A stretch of DNA of 30,882 nt, taken from positions 1 through 30,882 of IMG/VR virus record IMGVR_UViG_3300022074_000229. The stretch is one strand, 5' to 3'. A program made the translations under genes and the position numbers. The notes beneath the pieces were generated by a model, which saw nothing but the letters and a program-made list of their open reading frames with translations, did not search any database and was not told the DNA's origin. Positions 30,870 to 30,882 of this stretch are shown here, one piece after another; position 1 is the first letter of the stretch; every line of letters begins with the position of its first letter. This DNA is from a virus.

Positions 30870-30882
30870 TGTCTCTATCTCT

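Overview
The window looks like part of a tailed marine bacteriophage genome, most likely a podovirus of the HMO-2011 type that infects marine Alphaproteobacteria. This rests on the gene set, not on any search. A family-A DNA polymerase carries a DnaJ-like zinc finger between its exonuclease and polymerase domains, a feature I recall from HMO-2011. It sits with a stand-alone Toprim primase, a DnaB-type helicase, a T7 endonuclease I homologue, a Cas4/RecB-like nuclease, a MazG pyrophosphohydrolase and a single-chain B12-dependent ribonucleotide reductase. The other strand carries large, low-complexity virion proteins. No host chromosomal genes, tRNAs or rRNAs are visible.

Layout. Positions 1-1109 hold no convincing gene. 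This stretch contains an AT-rich control region with three copies of the palindrome GTGATCAC just downstream of an extended -10 promoter, a perfect 14-bp palindrome and direct repeats. It is followed by about 540 bases that fold into several stable hairpins, including a three-way junction, which suggests a structured leader or a non-coding RNA. Positions 1110-7770 are a dense early block of small, mostly unknown genes, many overlapping by 1-4 bases. The block also holds a ParB-like protein, an HNH endonuclease with A-rich coding sequence, an HTH protein and a PAPS-reductase-like PP-loop enzyme. Positions 7764-18670 hold the integrase and then the replication and nucleotide module: primase, helicase, polymerase, a probable ssDNA-binding protein with its own sigma70-like promoter, Cas4-like nuclease, endonuclease I, DUF3310, MazG and RNR. 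Positions 18674-19772 end the rightward block with a candidate PD-(D/E)XK nuclease and a three-gene cassette (membrane peptide, exported peptide, short helical protein). That cassette has its own promoter, a candidate operator and a terminator.

Positions 19794-30869 are on the minus strand and converge on the terminator at 19773-19797. They encode late proteins: a 1169-aa and a 633-aa putative internal virion or ejection protein, a 184-aa protein, a three-helix membrane protein, a virion protein with an embedded GH24-like lysozyme, a 1002-aa protein with 22- and 11-residue repeats, and a small membrane protein. Capsid, portal, terminase and RNA polymerase genes are not in the window and presumably lie beyond its right edge.

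How the genes work together. The early block probably modifies the host. MazG and RNR supply dNTPs. Primase, helicase, polymerase and the ssDNA-binding protein copy the genome, and endonuclease I and the Cas4-like nuclease resolve and process DNA. The integrase suggests that lysogeny is possible. The late operon builds the ejection apparatus and the lysis functions. The least explained parts are the structured RNA at 540-1085, the self-contained cassette at 19146-19797 and the helical repeat array in the 1002-aa protein.
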